Counted from the stretch's first letter, positions 1-7,605 are shown. The stretch: DNA of 16,651 bases from Truepera sp. (GCA_018333775.1 JAGXSO010000096.1:1-16651); one strand, 5' to 3'. The notes: generated by a model not told the origin, from the letters alone. Program-made: numbers and translations.

Positions 1-888
1 CAGCAGCTCGGCCAGCGGCGCAGTCGCCAGGCCGATCACCCGATCCGCACCGCCATAGTAGAGGTAGACCTCCCCCGCGATGACCGGATTGGCACAGCCG
101 AACACTACATTAGGCACATCGCCTCTAATCTCCCAGGTCTCCTCTGGCACCAATATCGGCTCCGTCGGGCGCTTCAGTACCCGGCTGGGATCGTTAAGGT
201 CAAGTAGCATCGCGCCCATGCAGTAGACGTGCCGCTCGTCGTAGCCGTGATAGAGCACCAGCCAACCGGCCTCGGTGAGTATGGGCGGCCCGCCCGCGCC
301 GACCCGCTTGCCGTCCCACAGGCCGGGGCGCGGTTTGATGATCTCGCGGTGGTCGCCCCAGCGCCGGAGATCGTCGCTAAAGGCCAGCCAGATCGAGGGC
401 GGGCGGCGGTGGAAGGTGACATAGCGCTCGCCGACTTTGGCCGGGAAGAGAGCATGATCCTTGTTGTCTTCGTTCTCGACTACCGGCCCCAGCGTCTCCC
501 AGGTAAGCAGATTGTCGCTGACCGCAATCATCGGGGTGATGCCGGTAGGCGGCGTGCCGGTCTCGGGGTAGGGGCCTTTGCGCCCGTAGGCGGTATAGGC
601 CATATAGAAGCGGCCCTCTAGCTCGGTGACGCGCGGATCCTCGACGCCGCGGGCGTCCCGGTCGCTGCTTGGCGAGAGCACCGGCTGTTGCAGGCGGTTC
701 CAATGCACGCCGTCTCGCGAGACAGCATAGCCGATATGCGAGACGTAATCGACCCCCTGAGCGCGGTAGTGCATGTGAAACAGGCCGTTATGGACGATGA
801 CTGAGGGGTTGAAGACGTTAAGCGCCTCCCAGGCGTTAAAGGGGTTGGGCTTGAGGATGGGATTGGCAGGGTGACGGGTGAGCCTCAT
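1..888 (-). CDS. GH130 family glycoside phosphorylase (beta-mannoside phosphorylase-like), 3' end cut by window edge
   Basis: Reading the minus strand from ATG 888 gives 296 uninterrupted codons running off base 1. The N-terminus [12 protein letters not shown], the GVEDPR motif (residues 81-86, with the Asp that serves as catalytic acid in this family), KDHALFP (144-150), GAGGPP (197-202) and [12 protein letters not shown] (277-288) are characteristic of GH130. Family members phosphorolyse or hydrolyse beta-1,4- or beta-1,2-mannosides in the cytoplasm; the exact substrate cannot be told from sequence alone. There is no signal peptide. Usual length is about 300-340 residues, so only the C-terminal tip is missing. 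AGGAG at 898-902, 9 nt upstream, supports the start. The gene follows pdxT after a 94-nt gap and may be read from the same transcript. Family confidence is high, substrate unknown. Confidence 0.9.
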   Translation of the reverse strand, partial: MRLTRHPANPILKPNPFNAWEALNVFNPSVIVHNGLFHMHYRAQGVDYVSHIGYAVSRDGVHWNRLQQPVLSPSSDRDARGVEDPRVTELEGRFYMAYTAYGRKGPYPETGTPPTGITPMIAVSDNLLTWETLGPVVENEDNKDHALFPAKVGERYVTFHRRPPSIWLAFSDDLRRWGDHREIIKPRPGLWDGKRVGAGGPPILTEAGWLVLYHGYDERHVYCMGAMLLDLNDPSRVLKRPTEPILVPEETWEIRGDVPNVVFGCANPVIAGEVYLYYGGADRVIGLATAPLAELL

Positions 889-927
889 AAGACTGATCTC
901 CTGGTCAGTAGTCGCAAGGGCCTGGTG

Positions 928-946
928 GCAGCATAGCTCCTGCTGC
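928..946. repeat. Inverted repeat GCAGCA-N7-TGCTGC between pdxT and the GH130 gene
   Basis: Perfect 6-bp arms (928-933 and 941-946) around a 7-nt loop; outer bases TGG/CCA extend the stem with a bulge. It lies in the 94-nt gap between the pdxT stop and the GH130 start. On the minus strand no T-run follows, so it is not a classical intrinsic terminator. It could be an operator for the GH130 gene or an RNA processing hairpin. The function is not shown by the sequence. Confidence 0.4.
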
Positions 947-982
947 AAGCCACAAACCTTATACCATCTTTCTTATGCCGCC

Positions 983-1558
983 TCAGGCGCTCCCGCCGGC
1001 CACCACCTCAATAAAGTAGCGGTGAATCCGGTCATCACCCGACAGTTCGGGATGAAACACCGTCGCTAACAGGCCATCTTTCTGCACCATGACGGGGTCG
1101 CCCGCAAAACTAGCGCACACCGTGACCGCTGGACCCACGCGCACAATGCGCGGTGCCCGGATAAAAAAGGCTCTGAACGGCCCGAGCCCGGATACTTCAA
1201 CTTCGGTCTCGAACGAAGCAACTTGCCGCCCGTAGGCATTGCGCGCCAAGGTAATGTCCAACAGCCCCAGGCGGGGTTGTTTGGCAAAGTCCACCAGCTC
1301 GGTCGCCAGAGTGATAGCGCCTGCGCACGTCCCCCACAGCGCACCGCCAGCCTCGTAGAACGCTTTGAGGCCGGCGTCCAGGCCGTAGTCCTGCATCAGC
1401 TTGGCCATGGTAGTCGACTCGCCACCCGGGATGATCACCCCGGCCAGCCCGGTCAGCTGCTGTGGGAGCCGAACCTCAGTTACCTCACACCCTAAGCGCA
1501 GCAGGGCTTGCTTATGCTCACGAAACGCCCCTTGCAGGGCTAAGACACCAACTCTCAT
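983..1558 (-). CDS. pdxT: Pyridoxal 5'-phosphate synthase glutaminase subunit PdxT
   Basis: This 191-aa class I glutamine amidotransferase releases ammonia from glutamine and passes it to PdxS to build PLP from ribose 5-phosphate and glyceraldehyde 3-phosphate. The start MRVGVLALQGAFREH is the family N-terminus. GGES at 45-48, the nucleophile Cys78 in GTCAGA, and His169/Glu171 in FHPELSGD give the complete Cys-His-Glu triad. Length is typical. No good Shine-Dalgarno is seen before ATG 1558, but homology fixes the start. The partner pdxS lies about 2.3 kb upstream in transcription order, with a penicillin-binding protein gene between them, whereas pdxS and pdxT are usually adjacent. The gap to that gene is 71 nt, so co-transcription is likely. 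Confidence 0.97.
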   Translation of the reverse strand: MRVGVLALQGAFREHKQALLRLGCEVTEVRLPQQLTGLAGVIIPGGESTTMAKLMQDYGLDAGLKAFYEAGGALWGTCAGAITLATELVDFAKQPRLGLLDITLARNAYGRQVASFETEVEVSGLGPFRAFFIRAPRIVRVGPAVTVCASFAGDPVMVQKDGLLATVFHPELSGDDRIHRYFIEVVAGGSA

Positions 1559-1615
1559 GGGCCAATCATGGCATACCCACGCCCTGCTTAAGCTCTGCTA
1601 GGCGCTGGTGCGATT

Positions 1616-1634
1616 CATAAGCCGAACGCTTATG
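1616..1634. repeat. Hairpin CATAAGC-N5-GCTTATG at the PBP stop codon
   Basis: Perfect 7-bp arms (1616-1622, 1628-1634) around a 5-nt loop; the distal arm includes the penicillin-binding protein stop codon (TAA on the minus strand, 1630-1632). No T-tract follows in the direction of transcription, so it is a weak candidate for termination. It may stabilise or process the PBP-pdxT transcript. Confidence 0.4.
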
Positions 1635-3822
1635 GACTAGCGGCAAACCTGCCGATCTCCGAGGGGCTGATCTGGCTCCACTCGATAAACTCGCGCGGGG
1701 TGGTGGCGGTAGCTCGGGCTCCGGTGCGGCGGTCGATAGCGATGGTGATCTGGATGGGATTAAAACCCAGAGGGCTCGAGCCAACCTCGGAGCCGCCGAC
1801 GAAGGCCATGCGGACGCCGCTGGGATCAAGCGCGCCGGAGATCAGATTAACGCTGTTGAAGGTGATACCGGGGGGCGGCTCGAAGCGGCGGCCTGCCGGT
1901 GTGCCACGCAGTGTACGCTCCACAAAATCGCGCCAGATCCACACCGGGTGGCGCGCGCTATTGACCGTGGCCCGCTCACCATCGAGGCCGGGGATGCGCG
2001 AAGGGATCGCGCGGTTGTCGTCGTAGCCGATCCACACCGCCGCTGCTAGGCCGGGCGTCAGCCCTACGAACCAGATGTCGCGGCTGTCGTTGGTGGTGCC
2101 GGTCTTGCCGCCGATCCAGCGGCCGTCGATGCGCGCGCGCCCGCCAAAGGCGCCGGGATCGTTGACGCCGCCATAGAGCATGTCCAGCATGGTATAGGCC
2201 GTCTGTTCGGTCCAGACCCTGGTCTCTCGCGGCACTGCTTCCCATAAGATATTGCCGTCCGCATCTTCGACCCGGGTGATCAGGTGCGGCTCGACATGCA
2301 CCCCACCGTTGGCAAAGGCACCGATAGCGCTAGCATGCTGCAACGGCGTTACCTCAAAGGCGCCAAGCGCTACCGACAAGAACGGCTGCAACCCCTGATA
2401 GCCCAGCTCTCTAGCGCGCGCTACTACCGCCTCTGGGGTTACCGCCTCGGCCAGCTTCACCGCCGGAATATTGCGCGAGACGTTGAGGTGCTGCCTTAAG
2501 GTCTGGCGTCCCTGGAAGGTCTTGTCGTGGTTCTCGGGGGCATACGGCGGTTGGCCGCGCACAGGAAAGGCCGTGCGCTCATCGGCGATGACGCGGGCCT
2601 GGGTGTAGCCCCCCTGCTCAATAGCCGTGGCATAGACGATCGGTTTGAACGAGCTACCCGGCTGGCGCCGCGCACTCATGGCCCGATTGAATTCACCAGG
2701 CAACTCGCCGGGCCGCAGCTTACTCCCCACCATGGCCAAAATCTCGCCGGTTTGGGGGTTAAGGCCGACGATGGCCAGCTGCGCCCCATCGGGGACCAAC
2801 CCTTCTAAAGAGGCTAGATTAGCTGCCTCCTGAGCCTGCACATCGATGGTGGTATAGACCCTTAAGCCCCCGGCGCCAAACACCCGACTCTCGCCGAACT
2901 GCGCAATCAGGCTGTTGCGCACCGTCCACACCGCGTGCGGCGCCAACTCCGAGCTAACGCTGGGCGAGAGGTTGAGAGTCTCGGCAGTGCGCACCGGCTC
3001 GCCTACGATATTCCCTTCGGCGTCATACTGCACCGACCAACCCCTGGGCTGCAACGGGTAGCGCCAGGCACGCTCCGCCATCTCGCGGCTGATCATGCCG
3101 CGTGACACCATGTTATCAAGCACCACGCGCATGCTGCGCCGCGTCGCCACAAAGTCATTGTGGTTGCGGTTGGGCGAGGGGATGAGGCGCGCTAAATAAA
3201 GCCCTTCAGCCAGATTAAGCTCGATGGGATCTTTGTCAAAGTAAGCCCTGGCGGCGGCCCGGATGCCGTAGAGGTTGCCGCCCCAGAAAACCAGATTGAT
3301 GTAGCGCTGCAAGATCTCAGCTTTGGTCAGGCGGCGCTCGAGCTCAATGGCTAACATCAGCTCTTTCATCTTGCGCTCGAGCGTGCGCTCATCGGCGATA
3401 TCGCGGAAGAAGTGGTTCTTGACTACTTGAACAGTAATGGTGGACCCACCACGCCCTCCGGGGCCGAACAGCTCCAGATAGGTGGCCATCAGCAACCCGG
3501 GGATATCAAAGCCAAAGTGTGAGAAAAAGCGGTCGTCCTCAGAAGCTACGATGGCCATCAGCGCTGCCGGTGAGACCTCTTCTAAGCTGACCGGGATACG
3601 GTCGATGCTGGCCCGATCTTCGCCCATTACCGGCACGATTTCACCGATTAAGGTGGAGCCGTCGCGGGCAAAGACCTGCGAGGTGGCGGTGAACTCCAGC
3701 AGGTCGAGGCTGGCCAGGTCGGGCAGCTCCTGCGCCCACCTGAAAGCAGAGGCGGTCAGCAGCGACGCTACCGACAACACTGCCGTCAGCACGATCAAAA
3801 ATAGCCCTTGCAGCAGTTTCAC
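1630..3822 (-). CDS. Class A penicillin-binding protein (bifunctional transglycosylase/transpeptidase, PBP1A-like)
   Basis: A membrane-anchored murein synthase that polymerises lipid II and cross-links the strands. Residues here are numbered from the longer TTG start at 3924. A transmembrane anchor lies at about 37-60. The GT51 domain has EDDRFFSHFGFD (catalytic Glu129), GGSTITVQ (159-166), a basic ERKMKE and KAEILQRYIN. The transpeptidase domain has SxxK (Ser424-Lys427), SRN (483-485) and KTGT (607-610). I prefer GTG 3822 (730 aa): it stands six nucleotides after TATAGT, a leaderless layout, and begins just before the membrane anchor. TTG 3924 would give 764 aa and overlap pdxS by 7 nt, but has no ribosome site. 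Its position between pdxS and pdxT is unusual. Function is certain; the start is not. Confidence 0.95.
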   Translation of the reverse strand: MKLLQGLFLIVLTAVLSVASLLTASAFRWAQELPDLASLDLLEFTATSQVFARDGSTLIGEIVPVMGEDRASIDRIPVSLEEVSPAALMAIVASEDDRFFSHFGFDIPGLLMATYLELFGPGGRGGSTITVQVVKNHFFRDIADERTLERKMKELMLAIELERRLTKAEILQRYINLVFWGGNLYGIRAAARAYFDKDPIELNLAEGLYLARLIPSPNRNHNDFVATRRSMRVVLDNMVSRGMISREMAERAWRYPLQPRGWSVQYDAEGNIVGEPVRTAETLNLSPSVSSELAPHAVWTVRNSLIAQFGESRVFGAGGLRVYTTIDVQAQEAANLASLEGLVPDGAQLAIVGLNPQTGEILAMVGSKLRPGELPGEFNRAMSARRQPGSSFKPIVYATAIEQGGYTQARVIADERTAFPVRGQPPYAPENHDKTFQGRQTLRQHLNVSRNIPAVKLAEAVTPEAVVARARELGYQGLQPFLSVALGAFEVTPLQHASAIGAFANGGVHVEPHLITRVEDADGNILWEAVPRETRVWTEQTAYTMLDMLYGGVNDPGAFGGRARIDGRWIGGKTGTTNDSRDIWFVGLTPGLAAAVWIGYDDNRAIPSRIPGLDGERATVNSARHPVWIWRDFVERTLRGTPAGRRFEPPPGITFNSVNLISGALDPSGVRMAFVGGSEVGSSPLGFNPIQITIAIDRRTGARATATTPREFIEWSQISPSEIGRFAASP

Positions 3823-3828
3823 AGAGCT

Positions 3829-3834
3829 ACTATA
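3829..3834 (-). promoter_or_regulatory. Candidate leaderless -10 element TATAGT for the PBP gene
   Basis: Minus strand TATAGT, then six nucleotides, then GTG (3822-3820). No Shine-Dalgarno lies between. No clear -35 hexamer is seen at 16-18 nt. The spacing matches other starts in this window and the leaderless mRNAs known in Deinococcus. If real, the PBP and pdxT genes have their own promoter separate from pdxS. Confidence 0.5.
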
Positions 3835-3917
3835 ACAAAATCTCGTGAAGGGCCGATTAAATCGCCCGCTACCGAGACCATTATCCGGGCGGTTAACCCC
3901 TCGGCGCAAACTCTCTA

Positions 3918-4811
3918 CTACCAACCACGGGTAGCCAATAGGTCCTCTTCGGAGAGGGTATCGATATTGATGCCGACCATGGCCTCACCGAGATTCCGGG
4001 AGACTTCGGCCAGGATGTCGTGGTTGTCAAAGTGCGTCACGGCTTTCACAATAGCCTGCGCCCGCTTGGCCGGGTCGCCCGACTTGAAGATGCCCGAACC
4101 GACGAAGACCCCGTCGAGCCCGAGCTGCATCATCAGGGCGGCGTCCGCCGGGGTAGCGATGCCACCTGCGGCGAAGTTCACCACCGGCAGTTTGCCGTGT
4201 TGGTGGACGTACAGGACCAGCTCATAGGGCGCCCTGAGATCACGCGCAGCACTCATCAACTCGTCTTTGCTCATGGCTCTAAGGCGGCGGATGTCGCCCA
4301 GGATCTGCCGCGCATGGCGCACCGCCTCTACCACGTTGCCGGTGCCGGCCTCGCCCTTGGTGCGAATCATCGCCGCCCCCTCGCCGATCCGCCGCAGCGC
4401 CTCACCGAGGTCACGCGCCCCGCAGACGAAGGGGACGGTAAAGGCGTGCTTGTCGATGTGATAGTTCTCGTCCGCAGGCGTCAACACCTCGGATTCGTCC
4501 ACGAAGTCCACGCCCAGGGCTTGCAGAATCTGGGCCTCCACAAAGTGGCCGATGCGCGCCTTGGCCATCACCGGGATCGAGACGGCGGCGATAATCTCCT
4601 CGATGGTGCTGGGGTCGCTCATCCGCGCCACCCCACCCTGAGCACGGATATCGGCGGGGACGCGCTCCAAGGCCATCACCGCCACCGCCCCGGCCTCCTC
4701 GGCGATGCGCGCCTGCTCGGCGTTGACGACGTCCATAATCACGCCGCCCTTGAACATCTCGGCAAAACCTGTCTTGATCCGCAAGCTTCCGACTACGGTA
4801 GTCTCTGTCAT
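3918..4811 (-). CDS. pdxS: Pyridoxal 5'-phosphate synthase subunit PdxS
   Basis: The 297-aa TIM-barrel synthase of the DXP-independent vitamin B6 pathway joins ribose 5-phosphate, glyceraldehyde 3-phosphate and ammonia from PdxT into PLP; the family assembles as a dodecamer. Near-signature segments are [14 protein letters not shown] (Asp27), [10 protein letters not shown] (Lys84, Schiff-base lysine) and [12 protein letters not shown] (Lys152, second catalytic lysine), with the GGVATP-type loop here as AGGIATPAD. Full length. ATG 4811 is preceded by GGGAGGT. It has its own promoter and a palindrome in the leader (4825-4860), and lies 82 nt after trpD. The stop codon overlaps the optional TTG start of the following PBP gene. 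Confidence 0.98.
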   Translation of the reverse strand: MTETTVVGSLRIKTGFAEMFKGGVIMDVVNAEQARIAEEAGAVAVMALERVPADIRAQGGVARMSDPSTIEEIIAAVSIPVMAKARIGHFVEAQILQALGVDFVDESEVLTPADENYHIDKHAFTVPFVCGARDLGEALRRIGEGAAMIRTKGEAGTGNVVEAVRHARQILGDIRRLRAMSKDELMSAARDLRAPYELVLYVHQHGKLPVVNFAAGGIATPADAALMMQLGLDGVFVGSGIFKSGDPAKRAQAIVKAVTHFDNHDILAEVSRNLGEAMVGINIDTLSEEDLLATRGW

Positions 4812-4824
4812 CGCTGAACCTCCC

Positions 4825-4860
4825 GTTCACCCGAGTGAACGCTATGCTAAGGTCATTATA
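4825..4860 (-). promoter_or_regulatory. pdxS promoter (-10 TATAAT) with perfect palindrome in the 5' leader
   Basis: On the minus strand a consensus TATAAT (4860-4855) lies 43 nt before the pdxS ATG. Between it and the ribosome site is GTTCAC-N4-GTGAAC (4825-4840), perfect 6-bp arms in an unusually symmetric 16-mer placed near +8 to +23. The -35 region is poor (AAGACT-like at 18 nt), which suggests an activated or extended promoter. The palindrome could bind a dimeric regulator or fold in the mRNA just before the Shine-Dalgarno. No PdxR-type regulator gene is in the window. Confidence 0.6.
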
Positions 4861-4865
4861 CTCTC

Positions 4866-4895
4866 AGCTAGTCAGATGAGTCTTTGCTGACAGCT
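4866..4895. repeat. Imperfect inverted repeat at the trpD stop / pdxS promoter
   Basis: Arms AGCTAGTCAG (4866-4875) and CTGACAGCT (4887-4895) pair with one bulged base around an 11-nt loop. The element begins at the trpD stop codon and covers the expected -35 region of pdxS. No T-run follows. It may be a trpD 3' hairpin, an operator, or both. Confidence 0.4.
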
Positions 4896-5934
4896 ACCCA
4901 GCAGCCGTGAAGTTGAGATACTGCTTAAGCTTGCTTAGCGCTTGGCCGAGATCGATCAGCTGCGCCGCCAACGCAACCCCTGCACCAATCGAGGCGGCCC
5001 GGTCCATCAGATACAGCGCCGCCCCAGCGTTGAGGCAGACCACATCGCGCTTGGCACCCCGCTCCTGACCGCTTAGCACGGCTCGGATAGTGGCGGCGTT
5101 TTCGCTAGGCTCGCCGCCCAACAGGTCCTCGAGCGCGTAGCGCGGCAGGCCTACCTCTTCAGGAGTCAGGGTGTAGCGCGTTACTTGGTCTTCACGCAGC
5201 TCGCAGACGGTGTTGACGCCGGCCACCGTCAACTCATCGATGCCGTCGCCGTAGACCACCAGCGCCCGCTTGACGCCTAGACCAAAGAGCACTCGCGCTA
5301 GCGGTTCGACCAGGGCCGGGCTGTATACGCCCAACAGCTGCCGGTTGGCGCCGGCCGGGTTGGTCAGCGGCCCTAAGCTGTTAAAGATGGTGCGCGCCTT
5401 AAGATCGGCGCGTATGGGTGCTACGAACTTCATCGCCGGGTGGTAATCGCGGGCAAAGATAAACGCCAGCCCCACCTCGCGGATGCTGGCCGCCAGCCGC
5501 TCGGGGCTCTGGCTGAGCTGCGCGCCGAGCGCCTCTAACACGTCCGCCGCTCCCGACTTGCGGGTGACGCCGCGGTTGCCGTGTTTGGCGACCCGCGCCC
5601 CTCCTGCCGCGGCCACGAACATGCTAGCCGTGCTGATGTTAAAGGTATTGACGCCGGTGCCGCCGGTGCCACAGGTATCGAGCAGGGGGCCGTCATGTTC
5701 GACCGGTACGCGAATAGCCCGCTGGCGCATAGCCTCGGCAAAGCCAATGATCTCCTCAACCGTCTCGCCGCGGGTGCGCAAAGCCGCCAGCAGCGCGGCG
5801 GCCTGCACCTGGCTGAGCTGGCCGTCCATCACAGAGCCCATCACCGCCCTGGCCCGCTCACGCGGCAGCGTGCTGCCGTCGAACACCTCGTCTAACAGGC
5901 GCTTAACATCAAGTCCGGTTTGCTTCTCTGCCAC
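4894..5934 (-). CDS. trpD: Anthranilate phosphoribosyltransferase TrpD
   Basis: The 346-aa enzyme transfers phosphoribosyl from PRPP to anthranilate, the second step of tryptophan synthesis, in the cytoplasm. Evidence is the helical N-terminal domain, the PRPP loop CGTGGTGVNTFNIST (88-102), AKHGNRGVTRKSGAADVLEALG beginning at 116 (read in two parts: KHGNR and SGAADVLE), and GPLTNPA. The usual GTGGDG loop reads GTGGTG, an Asp-to-Thr change. The start is GTG 5934 with GGAGGA 8 nt upstream, lying inside the last 26 nt of the glycosyltransferase gene, so translation is probably coupled. It is separated from trpG by a glycosyltransferase and a VapBC pair. Full length and apparently intact. Confidence 0.97.
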   Translation of the reverse strand: MAEKQTGLDVKRLLDEVFDGSTLPRERARAVMGSVMDGQLSQVQAAALLAALRTRGETVEEIIGFAEAMRQRAIRVPVEHDGPLLDTCGTGGTGVNTFNISTASMFVAAAGGARVAKHGNRGVTRKSGAADVLEALGAQLSQSPERLAASIREVGLAFIFARDYHPAMKFVAPIRADLKARTIFNSLGPLTNPAGANRQLLGVYSPALVEPLARVLFGLGVKRALVVYGDGIDELTVAGVNTVCELREDQVTRYTLTPEEVGLPRYALEDLLGGEPSENAATIRAVLSGQERGAKRDVVCLNAGAALYLMDRAASIGAGVALAAQLIDLGQALSKLKQYLNFTAAG

Positions 5935-6751
5935 GCCGTTTCTCCTCCAGTGCCCCCGCCAGATAGGCGCGCTCGTAGGTGTAGGATACGCTATCTAGCC
6001 GCTGCCACACCAGACCTAGCGGCGGCGCGAGCAGTACCCGCTTGGCCCATAATGACAGCGGGTGTACTCCGAGCCGAAAGGCTAGGTTGGGATGGCGCGC
6101 CACGATTTTGACGGCGTTTTTCCCGGCCATCCGGGCCTTGTCACGATCGCCAGAGCGCTGCGGATCGGGTCCGAGATGCCGCACCCTTGCCTCAGGCAGC
6201 GCCATAAAGCCCAGCCCGGCCTGCTTAAGACGATAGCCTAACAGGATGTCCTCACCGCCGTAGCCGCTCAAGCTCTCGTCAAACCCCCCCACCGCCTCAA
6301 AGGAGACGCGAGGCAGGCTGGTGTTAGCACCGTTGACATTCCAATATCCGACCCTCCCCGGTCGCCACACACGCGATGCGCCATCGTGTTCAAAGTATAT
6401 TGCCCCCACCGCCACAACCGGCGCCAGACGCTGTGCTGCCAGGTGCTGGGCTAGGGTGTCTGGAAAAAGGAGGCAGTCATCGTCCGAGAGGTAGATGGCC
6501 TCCCCTTGCGCCTGCTTTGCACAGGCGTTGCGCGCCTTGGCCGCGCCCTCGTTGGTGGCAAACGACAGCACTTTCATAGAGAACGGGGTATCCACACCGT
6601 TGAGCAGCTCGAGCGACCCCTGTTCGCAGCCATTGACGCAGATCACCAGCTCGAACCGGTCCGGCGGCAACGTCTGCGCCGCCAGCGAGGCGAGTTTCTG
6701 CGCCAGGAGCTGCGGCCGGTTGCGGGTTACGGTAATGACGCTCAGCTCCAT
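5909..6751 (-). CDS. Family 2 glycosyltransferase (GT-A fold)
   Basis: A 280-aa predicted inverting glycosyltransferase. The N-terminus MELSVITVTRNRPQLL is the GT2 nucleotide-binding strand; the metal-binding Asp cluster is SDDD at 89-92. A galactosyltransferase-like C-terminal motif follows: GGFDESLSGYGGEDILLGYRL begins near 155, with the GGED expected to carry the catalytic base. There is no transmembrane segment or signal peptide, so it acts in the cytoplasm or at the membrane face, probably on a cell-envelope polysaccharide; donor and acceptor are unknown. The start ATG 6751 has no clear ribosome site and lies 13 nt after vapC, suggesting reinitiation. Its 3' end overlaps trpD by 26 nt. 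Confidence 0.9.
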   Translation of the reverse strand: MELSVITVTRNRPQLLAQKLASLAAQTLPPDRFELVICVNGCEQGSLELLNGVDTPFSMKVLSFATNEGAAKARNACAKQAQGEAIYLSDDDCLLFPDTLAQHLAAQRLAPVVAVGAIYFEHDGASRVWRPGRVGYWNVNGANTSLPRVSFEAVGGFDESLSGYGGEDILLGYRLKQAGLGFMALPEARVRHLGPDPQRSGDRDKARMAGKNAVKIVARHPNLAFRLGVHPLSLWAKRVLLAPPLGLVWQRLDSVSYTYERAYLAGALEEKRRGREANRT

Positions 6752-6764
6752 GACGAGGCCGTAA

Positions 6765-7163
6765 TCATGAATCTGACTCCCAGTCCTCCAGGCGCAACCC
6801 CACCACCCTGGTAAACTCGCGTTGGTTGCGGGTGACCAGCATCAGGTCGTTGGCTTTGGCAACCGCGGCAATCCACAGGTCGTTGGGGCCGATGGGGGTT
6901 CCCTGGCGCTCGAGGTCGGCTCGAATCATCCCGTAGGCTTGGGCTGTCAAGGCATCTACGGTAAAAATTTGTACTTCGCTAGCTAAGGTCTCCACTCGCT
7001 GCAAGTTGGCCTCGACCCGTTGGCTCTTTCTCGCACCGTAGCAGAGTTCGCCCAAGCTAATGCTGGTAATGCCAAGCCGGGGGGTCTGCATGATGCGTTC
7101 CAATACTGCCTGGTTACCTTTGAGGTAGGCAATCCAGGTATTGGTATCCAGCAAATAGATCAA
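6765..7163 (-). CDS. vapC: PIN-domain ribonuclease toxin, VapC family
   Basis: The 132-aa protein has the PIN fold signature: LLDTNTWI with Asp6, Glu39 in the ISLGELCYG segment, and Asp95 in GPNDLWIAA, which together coordinate the metal for RNA cleavage. A late position reads TRNQREF, usual for VapC of the tRNA-cleaving type. VapC toxins cut tRNA or rRNA when freed from VapB. The start is TTG 7163 in a TTGA overlap with the antitoxin stop, with GGGAGGGG just upstream; a TTG start may keep toxin translation below antitoxin. Intact. RNA target unknown. Confidence 0.92.
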   Translation of the reverse strand: MIYLLDTNTWIAYLKGNQAVLERIMQTPRLGITSISLGELCYGARKSQRVEANLQRVETLASEVQIFTVDALTAQAYGMIRADLERQGTPIGPNDLWIAAVAKANDLMLVTRNQREFTRVVGLRLEDWESDS

Positions 7164-7378
7164 AACCCCTCCCGCTCTTCCAATTTACCTTGAGGCGGAC
7201 GCTCCAGTTCGCCCTCCCAGCTTCCGGCCAAAGCCAGCAACCGTTTGGATGGCATGGCCTCCACCTGCGCCTCGAGCATCTCCCGCATAAGCTCCGATAG
7301 CTTTATACCCCTGGCCTTGGCTTTACGCTCGAGCGCCCGAAAAGTGCTCTCCTTGAGATAGGTCTGAACTTGTGGCAT
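7160..7378 (-). CDS. vapB: VapB-type antitoxin (ribbon-helix-helix-like)
   Basis: A 72-aa basic protein starting MPQVQTYLKESTFRALERKAKARGIKLSELMREML, which fits a ribbon-helix-helix DNA-binding domain (about residues 1-40). An acidic, proline-containing tail (43-72) is suited to wrapping the toxin active site. It is the first gene of a TTGA-overlapping pair with vapC. ATG 7378 directly abuts a 23-bp inverted repeat, the expected autoregulatory operator, and stands six nucleotides after TATACT. The subfamily assignment is from fold pattern and context, not from a strong motif. Confidence 0.85.
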   Translation of the reverse strand: MPQVQTYLKESTFRALERKAKARGIKLSELMREMLEAQVEAMPSKRLLALAGSWEGELERPPQGKLEEREGF

Positions 7379-7379
7379 A

Positions 7380-7402
7380 AGGATAGTATATATAATTATC
7401 CT
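7380..7402 (-). promoter_or_regulatory. vapBC operator/promoter: AGGATA-N11-TATCCT around a leaderless -10
   Basis: Perfect 6-bp arms (7380-7385, 7397-7402) flank an AT-only core. On the minus strand TATACT (7390-7385) is followed by six nucleotides and the vapB ATG, so one arm of the repeat lies between the -10 and the start. Binding of VapB-VapC here would block RNA polymerase directly. The AT-rich core stands out from the GC-rich surroundings. Confidence 0.7.
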
Positions 7403-7599
7403 ATTTGGGTAAACACAACGTCGCTAGCGTCACGTGCAGCAGGGCACAACGATTGGTAGTAACGGTGATAAGTACAGGCAGCGTTGCCACTAGGCGACCG
7501 GGATCTGCTGGGCACCTGTGCACCGGGAAGTCCTGGTATATACCCAACATAAAGTCCTGTTTGGGGATCTCTTGCAATGACAGCAGTATAGCCTCTCAC
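7396..7599 (-). pseudogene. HicB-like antitoxin fragment (N-terminal part only)
   Basis: The 67-codon frame from GTG 7599 begins MRGYTAVIARDPQTGLYVGYIPGLPGAQ, which matches the first beta-hairpin of HicB/UPF0150 antitoxins, including the PGLPGA turn. After about residue 28 the match ends: the expected alpha-helical segment and DNA-binding tail are replaced by unlike sequence, and no HicA toxin is present. I read this as the remnant of a hicAB locus, probably after a deletion or frameshift. The frame ends inside the vapBC operator. A TAGCAT box six nucleotides before the GTG could still express it. This stretch (7403-7608) otherwise holds no gene. Confidence 0.5.
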
Positions 7600-7605
7600 G
7601 CGTTT

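Noticed and set aside
174..703. Open frames on both strands over the GH130 gene
   Set aside because: They are out of frame with a fully open GH130 reading with family motifs; composition is Arg/Pro/Ala-rich as expected for shadows in GC-rich DNA.
4020..4817. A 265-codon plus-strand open frame opposite pdxS
   Set aside because: It is antisense to a highly conserved gene and its His/Asp/Arg-rich sequence resembles no family; long antisense frames are common at this GC content.
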